From positions 1,054,001-1,118,000 of the forward strand of contig NZ_JANAVO010000001.1 of assembly GCF_024213555.1 (NCBI RefSeq): a DNA stretch of 64,000 bases. Direction: 5' to 3'. The DNA comes from Allokutzneria sp. A3M-2-11 16. Lineage in GTDB: Bacteria; Actinomycetota; Actinomycetes; Mycobacteriales; Pseudonocardiaceae. Under the pieces are notes generated by a model. That model saw nothing but the letters and a program-made list of their open reading frames with translations, was not told the DNA's origin and made no database searches. Made by a program: the position numbers and the translations under genes. This document shows, piece by piece, positions 54,935 through 62,669 of the stretch (position 1 is its first letter; the number at the start of each line of letters is the position of its first letter).

Positions 54935-55939
54935 TCAGTTGCCGTCAGCGCGGTGGATCTCGCTCGGCGTCATCACGTAGAGCGAGCCGTCCGGTGCCGC
55001 CTCGACGGCGCGGGTCCGGCCGAGGCTGGTGTAGAGCTTCGAGCCCGCACCGCTGGTGGTCAGCTTGTACGTGCCGCCCTTGAGCGAGGCCATGTACAGG
55101 CTGCCCTTGAAGTACTCCAGCCCGCTCGGCGTCGCCGAGGAGGTCGCCCACGACTTCACCGGGTTGGTCATGCCCGCCGTGCTGCAACTGCCCTCGCAGG
55201 TCGGCCAGCCGTAGTTCTTCCCCGGCTCCACCTTGTTCAGCTCGTCGAGCTTGCTGGAGCCGATATCGCTGACGTAGAGCTGGTTCCCGACCCACGCCAG
55301 GCCCTGCACGTTGCGGAAACCCTTGGCGTAGACCACGGAGTCGGCCTTCGGGTTGCCCGGCGCGGGCTTGCCGTCCTTGGTCATCCGCAGCACCTTGCCG
55401 CCGAGTGACTTGTCGTTCTGGGAGTTGGAGCCCTTCTGGGCGTCACCGGTGCCCGCGTGCAGGTGGCCGTCCGGGCCGAACTCCAGCCTGCCGCCCTGGT
55501 GGTTCTCGGCGCCCCTGGGGATGCCGGTGAGGATCGGCTGCGGGGTCTGCCCCAGCTTGAGCTTGGCGATCCGGTTGTCGGAGGCGGCGGTGTAGTAGAC
55601 GAACACGGTCTGGTCGGTGGCGTAGTCCGGCGACACCGCGATGCCGAGCAGTCCGCCCTCGTTGGACGTCGACACCCCCGGGATCTTCTGCACGTCGGTG
55701 ACCTTGCCCGCCTTGTCTAGCTTGCGGATCTTCGCGGTGTTCTTCTCGGTGAACAGCGCGCTGCCGTCCGGGAGGAAGTCCAGTGCCCACGCCTGGCTCA
55801 ACCCGCTGACGATCTGCTTGATCGCTCTCGGTTCCACGTCCTCGGCGGCCGCGTGCCCCGCCGTGAGCGTTCCGAGCGCCACCAGGGCCGCCACCGAACC
55901 GACGACCACGCCGCGACGCGCCCCAATCTTCTGGTTCAT
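54935..55939 (-). CDS. Secreted PQQ-dependent sugar dehydrogenase (soluble aldose type)
   Basis: A 334-residue protein with a signal peptide (GARRGVVVGSVAALVALGTL, twin Arg possible; ends HAAA). The six-bladed propeller of the glucose/sorbosone dehydrogenase family is indicated by LSQAWALDFLPDGSALFTEK, GAENHQGGRLEFGPDGHL (catalytic His and substrate loop), VYAKGFRNVQGLAW and PGKNYGWPTCEGSC. PQQ and calcium are the expected cofactors. It is divergent from the pqq operon, so cofactor and enzyme are probably made together. Confidence 0.88.
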   Translation of the reverse strand: MNQKIGARRGVVVGSVAALVALGTLTAGHAAAEDVEPRAIKQIVSGLSQAWALDFLPDGSALFTEKNTAKIRKLDKAGKVTDVQKIPGVSTSNEGGLLGIAVSPDYATDQTVFVYYTAASDNRIAKLKLGQTPQPILTGIPRGAENHQGGRLEFGPDGHLHAGTGDAQKGSNSQNDKSLGGKVLRMTKDGKPAPGNPKADSVVYAKGFRNVQGLAWVGNQLYVSDIGSSKLDELNKVEPGKNYGWPTCEGSCSTAGMTNPVKSWATSSATPSGLEYFKGSLYMASLKGGTYKLTTSGAGSKLYTSLGRTRAVEAAPDGSLYVMTPSEIHRADGN

Positions 55940-56163
55940 TACCTCTCCTCGCTAGCCTCATCAGCCGCGCGGATTGCGCAGGGGACGGATTCAGGTACAT
56001 AAACTTCAATACGAATCCGGTTAATCAGGGAAGCGCTTGCCGGATGCGCAGGTCAAGAGGTAAAGGTAGTTTCCGAAAGGTTCTTCCGGGGTCTGGCGTT
56101 CCACGCCCCGTCGAACTACGGTTGTGACGTCCACCATGTGAAGTTGATCGACGGGAGTGGTCA

Positions 56164-56256
56164 GTGGAGAACACCGAACACCTTGAGTGGGTCATGCCCG
56201 ACTTCACCGAGTACGACACTCCGATGGAGGTCACCGCGTACGCGGCGCGTGCATGA
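56164..56256 (+). CDS. pqqA: PQQ precursor peptide PqqA
   Basis: A 30-residue peptide from GTG 56164: it contains DFTEYDTPMEVTAYAAR. Glu22 and Tyr26, in the motif EVTAY, have the E-x3-Y spacing of known PqqA peptides, where PqqE crosslinks the two residues to make PQQ. GGGAG precedes the start. An internal ATG would give 20 residues and keep the motif. The length is normal for PqqA (20-40). It is the first gene of the operon and is separated from pqqC by an attenuator-like hairpin. Confidence 0.9.
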   Translation: MENTEHLEWVMPDFTEYDTPMEVTAYAARA

Positions 56257-56283
56257 GCGCTCTGGTGCGGTGATGGTCGAGCG

Positions 56284-56336
56284 CCGCGCGTGGCGACGGA
56301 GAACTGGCGGCGGTCTGGTCGCCACGCGCGGTTTTT
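56284..56336 (+). terminator. Attenuator-like terminator between pqqA and pqqC
   Basis: CCGCGCGTGGCGAC (56284-56297) pairs with its exact complement at 56318-56331, 20-base loop, followed by TTTTT. It starts 28 bases after the pqqA stop and ends 19 bases before pqqC. It would let pqqA be transcribed in excess over the enzyme genes. Confidence 0.85.
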
Positions 56337-56354
56337 ATTCGGGCGGGGAGTTCG

Positions 56355-57059
56355 GTGGGCACTGGACTGTTGACAGAAGAAGAATTCGTAACCGCATTAC
56401 GAGATCTGGCTCCGCATTACTGGGGATCACACCCGTTTCACCATCGTTTGCATTCGGGCGACCTGAGTCGGGACGAGTTGCGGCGGTGGGCGGCGAACCG
56501 TTGGTACTACCAGTGCATGCTGCCGCAGAAAGACGCCGCGATCATTTCCAACTGCCCGTTGCCCGAGGTCAGGCGCCTGTGGGTGGACCGCATCGTCTAC
56601 CACGACGGCGTGGCGGACGGCGAGGGCGGCGCGGAGAAGTGGCTGCGGCTGTGCGAGGCGGTCGGGCTGAGCCGGGACGAGGTGCTGGACCAGCGGCACG
56701 TGCTGCCCGGGGTGCGCTTCGCCGTGGACGCCTACGTGGACTTCGCCAGGCACAAGCCCTGGGTCGAGGCGGTCGCCTCCGGGTTGACCGAGATGTTCTC
56801 CGGACACCTGATGCGGCGCCGGGTCACCGACATGCTGGCGAACTACGACTGGATCGACCGCGCGGACCTGGCGTACTTCACCACCCGGATCGACGCGGTC
56901 TCCGGTGAGGGCAAGCAGACCCTGGACCTGGTGGTGAAGCACAGCGTGACGCGCGAGCAGCAGGACCTCGCGATCAAGGCGCTGTCCTTCAAGTGCGATG
57001 TGCTGTGGAGCATCCTGGACGCGCTCGAACTCGCTGGGGCACAACGTGATCGGAGTTGA
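56355..57059 (+). CDS. pqqC: Pyrroloquinoline-quinone synthase PqqC
   Basis: A 234-residue cofactorless oxidase that performs the final ring closure and eight-electron oxidation of PQQ synthesis. The family motifs HPFHHRLHSGDLSRDELRRW, NRWYYQCMLPQKDAAIISNC and the His-rich helix HDGVADGEGGAEKWLRL are intact. The start is GTG 56355. Codon 15 is TTA, rare in G+C-rich actinomycetes. It overlaps pqqD by 14 bases. Confidence 0.95.
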   Translation: MGTGLLTEEEFVTALRDLAPHYWGSHPFHHRLHSGDLSRDELRRWAANRWYYQCMLPQKDAAIISNCPLPEVRRLWVDRIVYHDGVADGEGGAEKWLRLCEAVGLSRDEVLDQRHVLPGVRFAVDAYVDFARHKPWVEAVASGLTEMFSGHLMRRRVTDMLANYDWIDRADLAYFTTRIDAVSGEGKQTLDLVVKHSVTREQQDLAIKALSFKCDVLWSILDALELAGAQRDRS

Positions 57060-57318
57060 GCAGCGCCCTCGGCTGCGGCGCGGGGTCAGGCTGAGCTTCG
57101 ACCGGGTGCGGCAGGCCCACGTGCTGCTGTTCCCGGAGGGCGTGGTCATGCCCAACGCGACCGCGGTGGCCGTGCTCGAACTCTGCGACGGCGAACGCAC
57201 CGTCGCGGAGATCGTCACCGCGCTGTCCGGGACGTACTCCGGTGTTCGGGTCGAGGATGTGCAGAACGTGTTGGCGCGCTTCGTGGAACGACACGTGGTG
57301 GAGGTGCTCGGTGGCTGA
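57046..57318 (+). CDS. pqqD: PQQ biosynthesis peptide chaperone PqqD
   Basis: A 90-residue protein from GTG 57046, inside the end of pqqC. PRLRRGVRLSFDRVRQAHVLLFPEG is split by conserved residues of the PqqD winged-helix fold (shown as PRLRRGVRL and VLLFPEG); LNATA-like MPNATAVAVLELCDGERTV follows. PqqD binds PqqA and presents it to PqqE. Its stop codon lies inside the start of pqqE (8-base overlap). Confidence 0.92.
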   Translation: MIGVEQRPRLRRGVRLSFDRVRQAHVLLFPEGVVMPNATAVAVLELCDGERTVAEIVTALSGTYSGVRVEDVQNVLARFVERHVVEVLGG

Positions 57319-58396
57319 GGTAGCCGCTCCGCTCGGCCTGCTCGCCGAGCTGACCCATCGCTGCCCGCTGCACTGCCCGTACTGCTCCAACCCGCTCGAA
57401 CTCATCGCGCGCCAACAGGAACTCAGCACCGAGCAGTGGTGCTCCGTGCTCGACCAGGCCCGCGATCTCGGCGTGTTGCAGGTGCACCTGTCGGGCGGGG
57501 AACCGTTGGCGCGCAACGATCTTCCCGAGATCGTCAGCCACGCCAGGGGCCTCGGCTGCTACGTGAACCTGGTGACCTCGGGAGTCGGCCTGACCACACC
57601 GCGCCTGGCCGATCTCGTCGAGCGCGGCATCGACCACGTGCAGCTCTCGCTCCAAGGGGCGTCGGAGGCCGGCAACGACGCCATCGCGGGCGCGCGGGTG
57701 TTCAAGCACAAGCTCATCGCGGCCGAGGCGATCGCCGAAGTCGGCGTGCCGCTCACGGTGAACACCGTGCTGCACCGGCGAAACCACGGTGAGATCGCCG
57801 ACCTGATCGCGACGGCGGAACGACTCGGGGCAGAACGGCTCGAACTCGCCAACACCCAGTACTACGGCTGGGCGCTGCGGAACCGGACGGCGTTGATGCC
57901 GACGCGGGAACAGCTCGACGCCGCGGAGCCGATCGTGCGCGAGGCGACCGAACGGCTCGCGGGCAAGATGCAGATCGTGTACGTGGTGGCCGACTACGCC
58001 GACGCGCATCCCAAGCCCTGCATGCACGGCTGGGGCGCGCGGCAGCTCACCGTCGCCCCGGACGGCACCGTGCTCCCCTGCCCCGCCGCCACCGCGATCA
58101 CGACGCTCGAACTGTCCTCCGTCGTGGACACCCCGCTCGCCGAGATCTGGTACTCGTCCAGTTCCTTCAACGCTTTCCGCGGCACGGAGTGGATGAGCGA
58201 GCCCTGCCGGAGCTGCCCGCGCAAGGAGACCGACTTCGGCGGCTGCCGGTGCCAGGCGTTCCTGCTGACCGGCGATGCCGCCGCCACCGACCCGGTCTGC
58301 TCGCTCTCGCCGAACCGCGGCCTGGTCGATGAAATCCTTGCCCAACAACCGGTCGTGGATGTGGAACTCACGATGCGCGCGCCCGGGAGGGCCTGA
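57311..58396 (+). CDS. pqqE: PqqA peptide cyclase PqqE (radical SAM, SPASM)
   Basis: A 361-residue radical SAM enzyme. The cluster motif is Cys18-x3-Cys22-x2-Cys25 (RCPLHCPYC), and HLSGGEPLARNDLPEI binds SAM. The C-terminal SPASM cysteines are in PKPCMHGWG, VLPCPAA, EPCRSCPRK and GGCRCQAF. It forms the carbon-carbon bond between Glu and Tyr of PqqA. The GTG start overlaps pqqD and the stop overlaps pqqB (TGATG). Confidence 0.95.
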   Translation: MAEVAAPLGLLAELTHRCPLHCPYCSNPLELIARQQELSTEQWCSVLDQARDLGVLQVHLSGGEPLARNDLPEIVSHARGLGCYVNLVTSGVGLTTPRLADLVERGIDHVQLSLQGASEAGNDAIAGARVFKHKLIAAEAIAEVGVPLTVNTVLHRRNHGEIADLIATAERLGAERLELANTQYYGWALRNRTALMPTREQLDAAEPIVREATERLAGKMQIVYVVADYADAHPKPCMHGWGARQLTVAPDGTVLPCPAATAITTLELSSVVDTPLAEIWYSSSSFNAFRGTEWMSEPCRSCPRKETDFGGCRCQAFLLTGDAAATDPVCSLSPNRGLVDEILAQQPVVDVELTMRAPGRA

Positions 58397-59310
58397 TGAA
58401 GGTGGTTCTGCTCGGAACGGCGGCGGGCGGCGGTTTCCCGCAGTGGAACTGCGCGTGCCGGATGTGCGCCGCGTGCCGTACCGGGGAAGTCACCACGCGC
58501 ACCCAGGACTGCATCGCCGTGAGCCCGACCGGGCGCGGATGGTTCCTGGTCAACGCCTCCCCCGACATCCGAGCGCAGATCGTGTCCACGCCGGAGTTCA
58601 CGCCCAGTCCCGGCCCGCGCGACACCCCGCTGAGCGGAGTCCTGCTCACCGACGCGGAGCTGGACCACGCGCTCGGCCTGGTGATGCTGCGCGAAGGCGG
58701 AGGGCTGCGCGTGTGGGCGCCGCCCGCAGTCGCACACGCGCTGGAGCACGACTTCGGCGTGCGCGGAGTGGTGGCGCGATACCGGCAGTGGGACTGGGAG
58801 ATCGCCGAGCCCGGCACGGAGTTCGAGGTCGTCGAGCCCGGCGGCGAGCGCCTGCTGGTGACCGCGATCCCGGTGAGCGGCAAGCGCCCGCGCTACGCGA
58901 CCGAGTCCGCCGCCGAGGGGCCCTGGGTGTGCGCGTACCGGATCAGCGACCCGGCGACCGGCGGAACGCTGCTCTACGCGCCCTGCCTGGCGGCCTGGCC
59001 CGAGGGATTCGACGAACTGGTGGCAGGCGTGGACTGCGTCGTCCTGGACGGCACCTTCCACTCTGCGGAGGAGATGCCCGGTGCGACAGGGAGCGCGGTC
59101 GGCGGCGGGGAGCAGAAGTCCATGGGGCACATCCCGATCGGCGGTCCAGGCGGCAGTCTGGAGCTGCTGCGCGCCCATCCCCGGGTGCGACGGATCTACA
59201 CGCACCTGAACAACACGAATCCGGTGCTGGACAAGGGTTCCCCGGAGCACGCGGAGCTGGCCGCGGCGGGCGTCGAGGTCCCGCCGGACGGGACCACCTT
59301 CGAACTCTGA
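58396..59310 (+). CDS. pqqB: PQQ biosynthesis protein PqqB
   Basis: A 304-residue metallo-beta-lactamase-fold protein. MKVVLLGTAAGGGFPQWNC is its typical opening, followed by the CRMCAACRTG zinc knuckle, NASPDIRAQI, LTDAELDHALGL and the C-terminal YTHLNNTNPVLD. PqqB hydroxylates the tyrosine-derived part of the intermediate. It is last in the order A-C-D-E-B; no PqqF/PqqG peptidase gene is in the window, so precursor trimming must rely on proteins encoded elsewhere. Confidence 0.95.
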   Translation: MKVVLLGTAAGGGFPQWNCACRMCAACRTGEVTTRTQDCIAVSPTGRGWFLVNASPDIRAQIVSTPEFTPSPGPRDTPLSGVLLTDAELDHALGLVMLREGGGLRVWAPPAVAHALEHDFGVRGVVARYRQWDWEIAEPGTEFEVVEPGGERLLVTAIPVSGKRPRYATESAAEGPWVCAYRISDPATGGTLLYAPCLAAWPEGFDELVAGVDCVVLDGTFHSAEEMPGATGSAVGGGEQKSMGHIPIGGPGGSLELLRAHPRVRRIYTHLNNTNPVLDKGSPEHAELAAAGVEVPPDGTTFEL

Positions 59311-59564
59311 GCGCAGTGATCGAGATCACCCGGTCGGCCCAGTGCGACACGGTTCGACGTCGCCCGAACCCGCCGAGCCGCCCGCCTCGCGAACCGGGCT
59401 CACGATCCGTGTTCGGTGCGCACGAACGAGTGCGCTACCAAGATCAACTAAGCGCACTGGATGCTACGTGCAGTGACCCCTGAAACGCGGCGCTGACCAG
59501 CGACGGAAGGGTTCTGCTAGGGTTCTGGACGATCTTGGTCCGCGTGTTCGGGCCAGCGTCTCCA

Positions 59565-59641
59565 TGGTGCCCCCGATCGGATTCGAACCGACACTCTGAC
59601 CCTTTTAAGGGGCCTGCCTCTACCGATTGGGCTACGGGGGC
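59565..59641 (-). tRNA. tRNA with UAA anticodon, leucine-like but without long variable arm
   Basis: A complete cloverleaf on the minus strand from 59641 to 59565 with encoded CCA. Acceptor GCCCCCG/CGGGGGC; T arm GTCGG-TTCGAAT-CCGAT; anticodon stem GGCCC/GGGTC with loop CTTAAAA, so the anticodon is UAA (decodes UUA, Leu). The D loop AATCGGTAGA with a three-pair stem and discriminator A resemble leucine tRNAs, yet the variable region is only five bases (AGAGT), not the long arm of tRNA-Leu. The amino acid is therefore uncertain. Confidence 0.85.
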
Positions 59642-59752
59642 AGCGGGCAGCCTAAGCCGTCGACCCCGCTTTGCGGGAGCCGTACGTGACAAGTCGCCCA
59701 TGAGGCCCAATTTCTGTAACGCGCCCGACCCGCCATCCGGCGGTAGGTGCGA

Positions 59753-60898
59753 TCAGCGCGCGCCCCTGGCCGCCCCGAGTTCGGCGAACCGCGTCGCGAC
59801 CCACTCGTGCACCGCCTCGGACACGTCCGGGCTGCCCGCCCGGTGCTCGAACCAGCGCCAGTCGCAGCTGACGTTGACCTCCAGGAAGACGTGCTCCGAA
59901 CCGGTCACCAGCAGGTCGAACGCCGCCACCTGGACCCGCCAGTGCCGCGCGAGCGCGAGCAGCCGCTGCGCCAGCGTGTCCGGGATCTCCGCCCTGGTCA
60001 CCGTCACCGCGTCCGGGTCGACCCAGAGCTGCGCCGGGTCGAGCTTGTCCACCCGGTAGGCGATCAGCTTCTCGCCCACCACGAAGACCCGCAGCTCGCC
60101 CTCGGCGGAGACGTACTGCTGCACGATCACCGGAGCCGATTCGGGGACGTCGCCCGCCCTGCTGGTGTCCAGCGGGCGCGGGAAGAGGCCGTGCAGCGCG
60201 CCGGGCCGCGGTTCGAGCAGGTGGTGCCCCGCGGTCTTGACGATGCACTGGCCGCCGCCGGGCCTGCTCCGGCCGGGCTGGGTGGTCACGGCGGTCCTCG
60301 GCACGCGTAAGCCGAAGGACTGCGCGTCGGTGAGCTGGGTCAGCCGGTCCAGGTGGCAGGTCGCCCGCGTCGGGTTGACGTGCTCCCAGTCGGTCCGGCC
60401 GGAGAGCCAGTTGGCCACCGAGCGCCACTGGTCCACCGAGTACGACCCGTTGATCGTGCGCGGGTCGACCGGGACGGCCGTCAGGTCGAAGTGCCTGCGC
60501 CACACCAGCATCGGCCGCAGCAGCCGCTGGTCGAGCTCGACCAGCGGGGCGTCGGTGTAGACGGTCATGGCGAGGTTGAGGCAGCGGTCGGCGTCGATGC
60601 GGGCCATCCGGATACCGCGTTCGGCCAGTGCCAGGGAGAGCTCGTTCATCTCCATGTCGGCCGCCCTGGCGAGCACCAGGACGCACGGCACCGGGTCGCC
60701 GTCGTCGTCGACGAGGCCCATCTCGTGCACCCGCTCCTGGAAGTCCAGGCAGGTGCTGGGAGATCGGTAGTAGTAGTCCTGGCCCTGCAGCAGCAGCGGA
60801 GCGGGCCGGGGAGAGGTGGTGGCGGGGGCGACCGGTTCGGCGACCGGCTGGTGGGGTGGGAACAGGGCGCCCTCCTGCTCCCACCCGACACTCGACAT
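59753..60898 (-). CDS. MvdD/TgmB-like ATP-grasp enzyme (putative peptide maturase)
   Basis: A 381-residue ATP-grasp protein. The N-terminal pre-ATP-grasp domain (VPCVLVLARAADMEMNELSL, RGIRMARIDADRC) and the order of the ATP-grasp motifs (CIVKTAGHH, VIVQQYVSAEGELRVFVVG, LLALARHWRVQVAAFDLLV, VFLEVNVSCDWRWFE) match enzymes that install ester or amide crosslinks in graspetides. The Asp and Glu/Asn metal ligands are present (AAFDLL, LEVN). The ATG lies two bases after the stop of a 39-residue peptide gene. The product is unknown. Confidence 0.8.
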   Translation of the reverse strand: MSSVGWEQEGALFPPHQPVAEPVAPATTSPRPAPLLLQGQDYYYRSPSTCLDFQERVHEMGLVDDDGDPVPCVLVLARAADMEMNELSLALAERGIRMARIDADRCLNLAMTVYTDAPLVELDQRLLRPMLVWRRHFDLTAVPVDPRTINGSYSVDQWRSVANWLSGRTDWEHVNPTRATCHLDRLTQLTDAQSFGLRVPRTAVTTQPGRSRPGGGQCIVKTAGHHLLEPRPGALHGLFPRPLDTSRAGDVPESAPVIVQQYVSAEGELRVFVVGEKLIAYRVDKLDPAQLWVDPDAVTVTRAEIPDTLAQRLLALARHWRVQVAAFDLLVTGSEHVFLEVNVSCDWRWFEHRAGSPDVSEAVHEWVATRFAELGAARGAR

Positions 60899-60900
60899 CT

Positions 60901-61020
60901 CTAGTCGTCCTTCTTGCGGAAGACCTTCCGCGCCTTGGCGTACTCCGAGGCGTAGTCGGCGAGCGCGCTGTCGTCGGCTCTGCCCTGGCGGACCAGGGCG
61001 GCCAACTCCTTGATCGACAT
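60901..61020 (-). CDS. 39-residue peptide, candidate substrate of the ATP-grasp enzyme
   Basis: From ATG 61020, preceded by GAGGTGA, the frame encodes MSIKELAALVRQGRADDSAL followed by ADYASEYAKARKVFRKKDD and a TAG stop. The N-terminal half looks like an amphipathic leader helix; the C-terminal half mixes Asp/Glu with Lys/Ser, the residues joined in graspetides. It sits directly before the ATP-grasp gene (two-base gap), as precursors do. It could instead be a small helical adaptor. It does not resemble graspetide precursor families that I know. Confidence 0.6.
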   Translation of the reverse strand: MSIKELAALVRQGRADDSALADYASEYAKARKVFRKKDD

Positions 61021-61217
61021 AGCGGTCACCTCTTCTCCGGTGTGATGCCTCACACGTTCAGGTGATGCACCTCGCGTAGTCTCGGTTTCAACCTAACGCA
61101 ATGTCAAGGCAACCTTAAATTACCGTCCACTGTCCGGGCTGTCGATGCGAGCCGTCCGGACCAACGTGACGGCGGATGCCGCACAAGATCGCTACCACGC
61201 CGTACCCAGCACTGTAG

Positions 61218-62543
61218 TCAGCTCCTAGCTGCGCGAACAAAATCCGCCTTGGGGTCGTTGATCTGCCCCAGGGAGACCACCTCGCGCCGGAACAGCAGGG
61301 CCAGGGTCCAGTCCATAACGATTCGGAACTTGCGGTTGAAGGTGGGCATCCGGCTCATGTGGTAGGTCCGGTGGATGAACCAGGCCGGGAAACCCTTGAC
61401 CCGCACGCCGAACAGCTCGGCGACACCGCGGTAGAGACCGAGGCTGGCCACCGACCCGACGTGCTTGTGCCGGTAGGGCTTCGGCTGCTTCCCGCGCAGC
61501 ACCGCGACGATGTTGTCGGCCATCTGCCGCGCCTGCCGCACCGCGTGCTGGGCGGACGGGCTGCAGGTCGCCTGCGGGTCCTGCTCGATCTTGGCGAGGT
61601 CCGGGACGGCGGAGCAGTCCCCGGCCGACCACGCGTCGCGCAGCCCCTCGATCTGGGTAGTGGAGGTGCAGCGCACCCGGCCCCGCGAATCCCTCGGCAG
61701 GTCGGTGTTCTCCAGCACCGGGTTGGCCTTCACCCCGGCGGTCCAGATGATCGTCTCCGAGTCGAACTCGGTGCCGTCGTCGAGCACCACGTGGCCGTCG
61801 ACCATGCTCTTCACCCGGGTGTCCAGGTAGACCTGGATCCCGCGCTCCTGGAGCCGCTCCACGGTGTAGACGCCCATCCTGGGGCTGACCTCGGGCATGA
61901 CCCGGCCGGTCGCCTCGACCAGCACCCAGCGCATGTCCTGCGGCTTGATGTTCTCGTAGTAGCGGGTCGCGTAGCGCGACATGTCCTCCAGCTCGGCCAG
62001 CGCCTCGATGCCCGCGTACCCGCCGCCGATGACCACGAAGGTCAGCAGCTTGCGGCGCAGCTCCGGGTCGACGGTGGTCGCGGCGAGGTCCATCCGCGAG
62101 AGCACGTGGTTGCGCAGCAGGATCGCCTCGCCCACGGTCTTGAAGCCGATGCCCCGCTCGGCCAGCCCGGGGATCGGCAGCGTCCTGGCGACCGAGCCGA
62201 GCGCGGAGACGAGCACGTCGTAGCCCAGCTCCTCGACGTGGCCGTCCGGCAGCTCGACGGTGGCCGTCTTGTCAGCGTGGCTGATCTTGGTGACCCGGCC
62301 GGTCAGCACGTGGCAGCGCTTGAGCGCCTTGCGCAGCGGGACCACGACGTGCCGGGGCTCGATGGAACCAGCGGCCGCCTCGGGGAGGAAGGGCTGGTAG
62401 GTCATGTGCGGCTGCGGGTCGACCACGGTGACCGAGGCTTCCCCGGCTTTCAGCTTGGACTGCAGCCGCAGCGCGGTGTACATGCCGACGTAACCGCCGC
62501 CGACGACCAGAATGCGAGTGGGTTGAGACCTCACAGCAGCCAT
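61218..62543 (-). CDS. ndh: Type II NADH dehydrogenase
   Basis: A 441-residue flavoprotein from ATG 62543. It transfers electrons from NADH to menaquinone without pumping protons. FAD site RILVVGGGYVGMYTALRL, NAD site FVVIGGGYAGIEALAELE, and a second FAD motif AWSAGDCSAVPD are present; AQHAVRQARQMADNI is the quinone-site helix of the family. The C-terminal amphipathic helices (FRIVMDWTLALLFRREVV) anchor it to the membrane. Confidence 0.93.
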   Translation of the reverse strand: MAAVRSQPTRILVVGGGYVGMYTALRLQSKLKAGEASVTVVDPQPHMTYQPFLPEAAAGSIEPRHVVVPLRKALKRCHVLTGRVTKISHADKTATVELPDGHVEELGYDVLVSALGSVARTLPIPGLAERGIGFKTVGEAILLRNHVLSRMDLAATTVDPELRRKLLTFVVIGGGYAGIEALAELEDMSRYATRYYENIKPQDMRWVLVEATGRVMPEVSPRMGVYTVERLQERGIQVYLDTRVKSMVDGHVVLDDGTEFDSETIIWTAGVKANPVLENTDLPRDSRGRVRCTSTTQIEGLRDAWSAGDCSAVPDLAKIEQDPQATCSPSAQHAVRQARQMADNIVAVLRGKQPKPYRHKHVGSVASLGLYRGVAELFGVRVKGFPAWFIHRTYHMSRMPTFNRKFRIVMDWTLALLFRREVVSLGQINDPKADFVRAARS

Positions 62544-62669
62544 ACACAAATGGTCGCACCCGTGCACCGCCAACGCTGAACAAATCGCACGTGTTCTGCC
62601 CCTCAGGGCGAGGCGAACCCGCAGGTCGCCCTGCGAACGTGGCCAGCGGCACACGCCCACGTGGACCTG

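Noticed and set aside
59565-59641. Ordinary tRNA-Lys
   Set aside because: The overall size fits, but the anticodon loop is CTTAAAA, not CTTTTAA or CTCTTAA, so the anticodon is UAA.
61060-61140. DtxR/IdeR iron box upstream of the ATP-grasp operon
   Set aside because: TTAGGTT and AAGGTTGCCTT are present but do not assemble into the 19-base palindrome.
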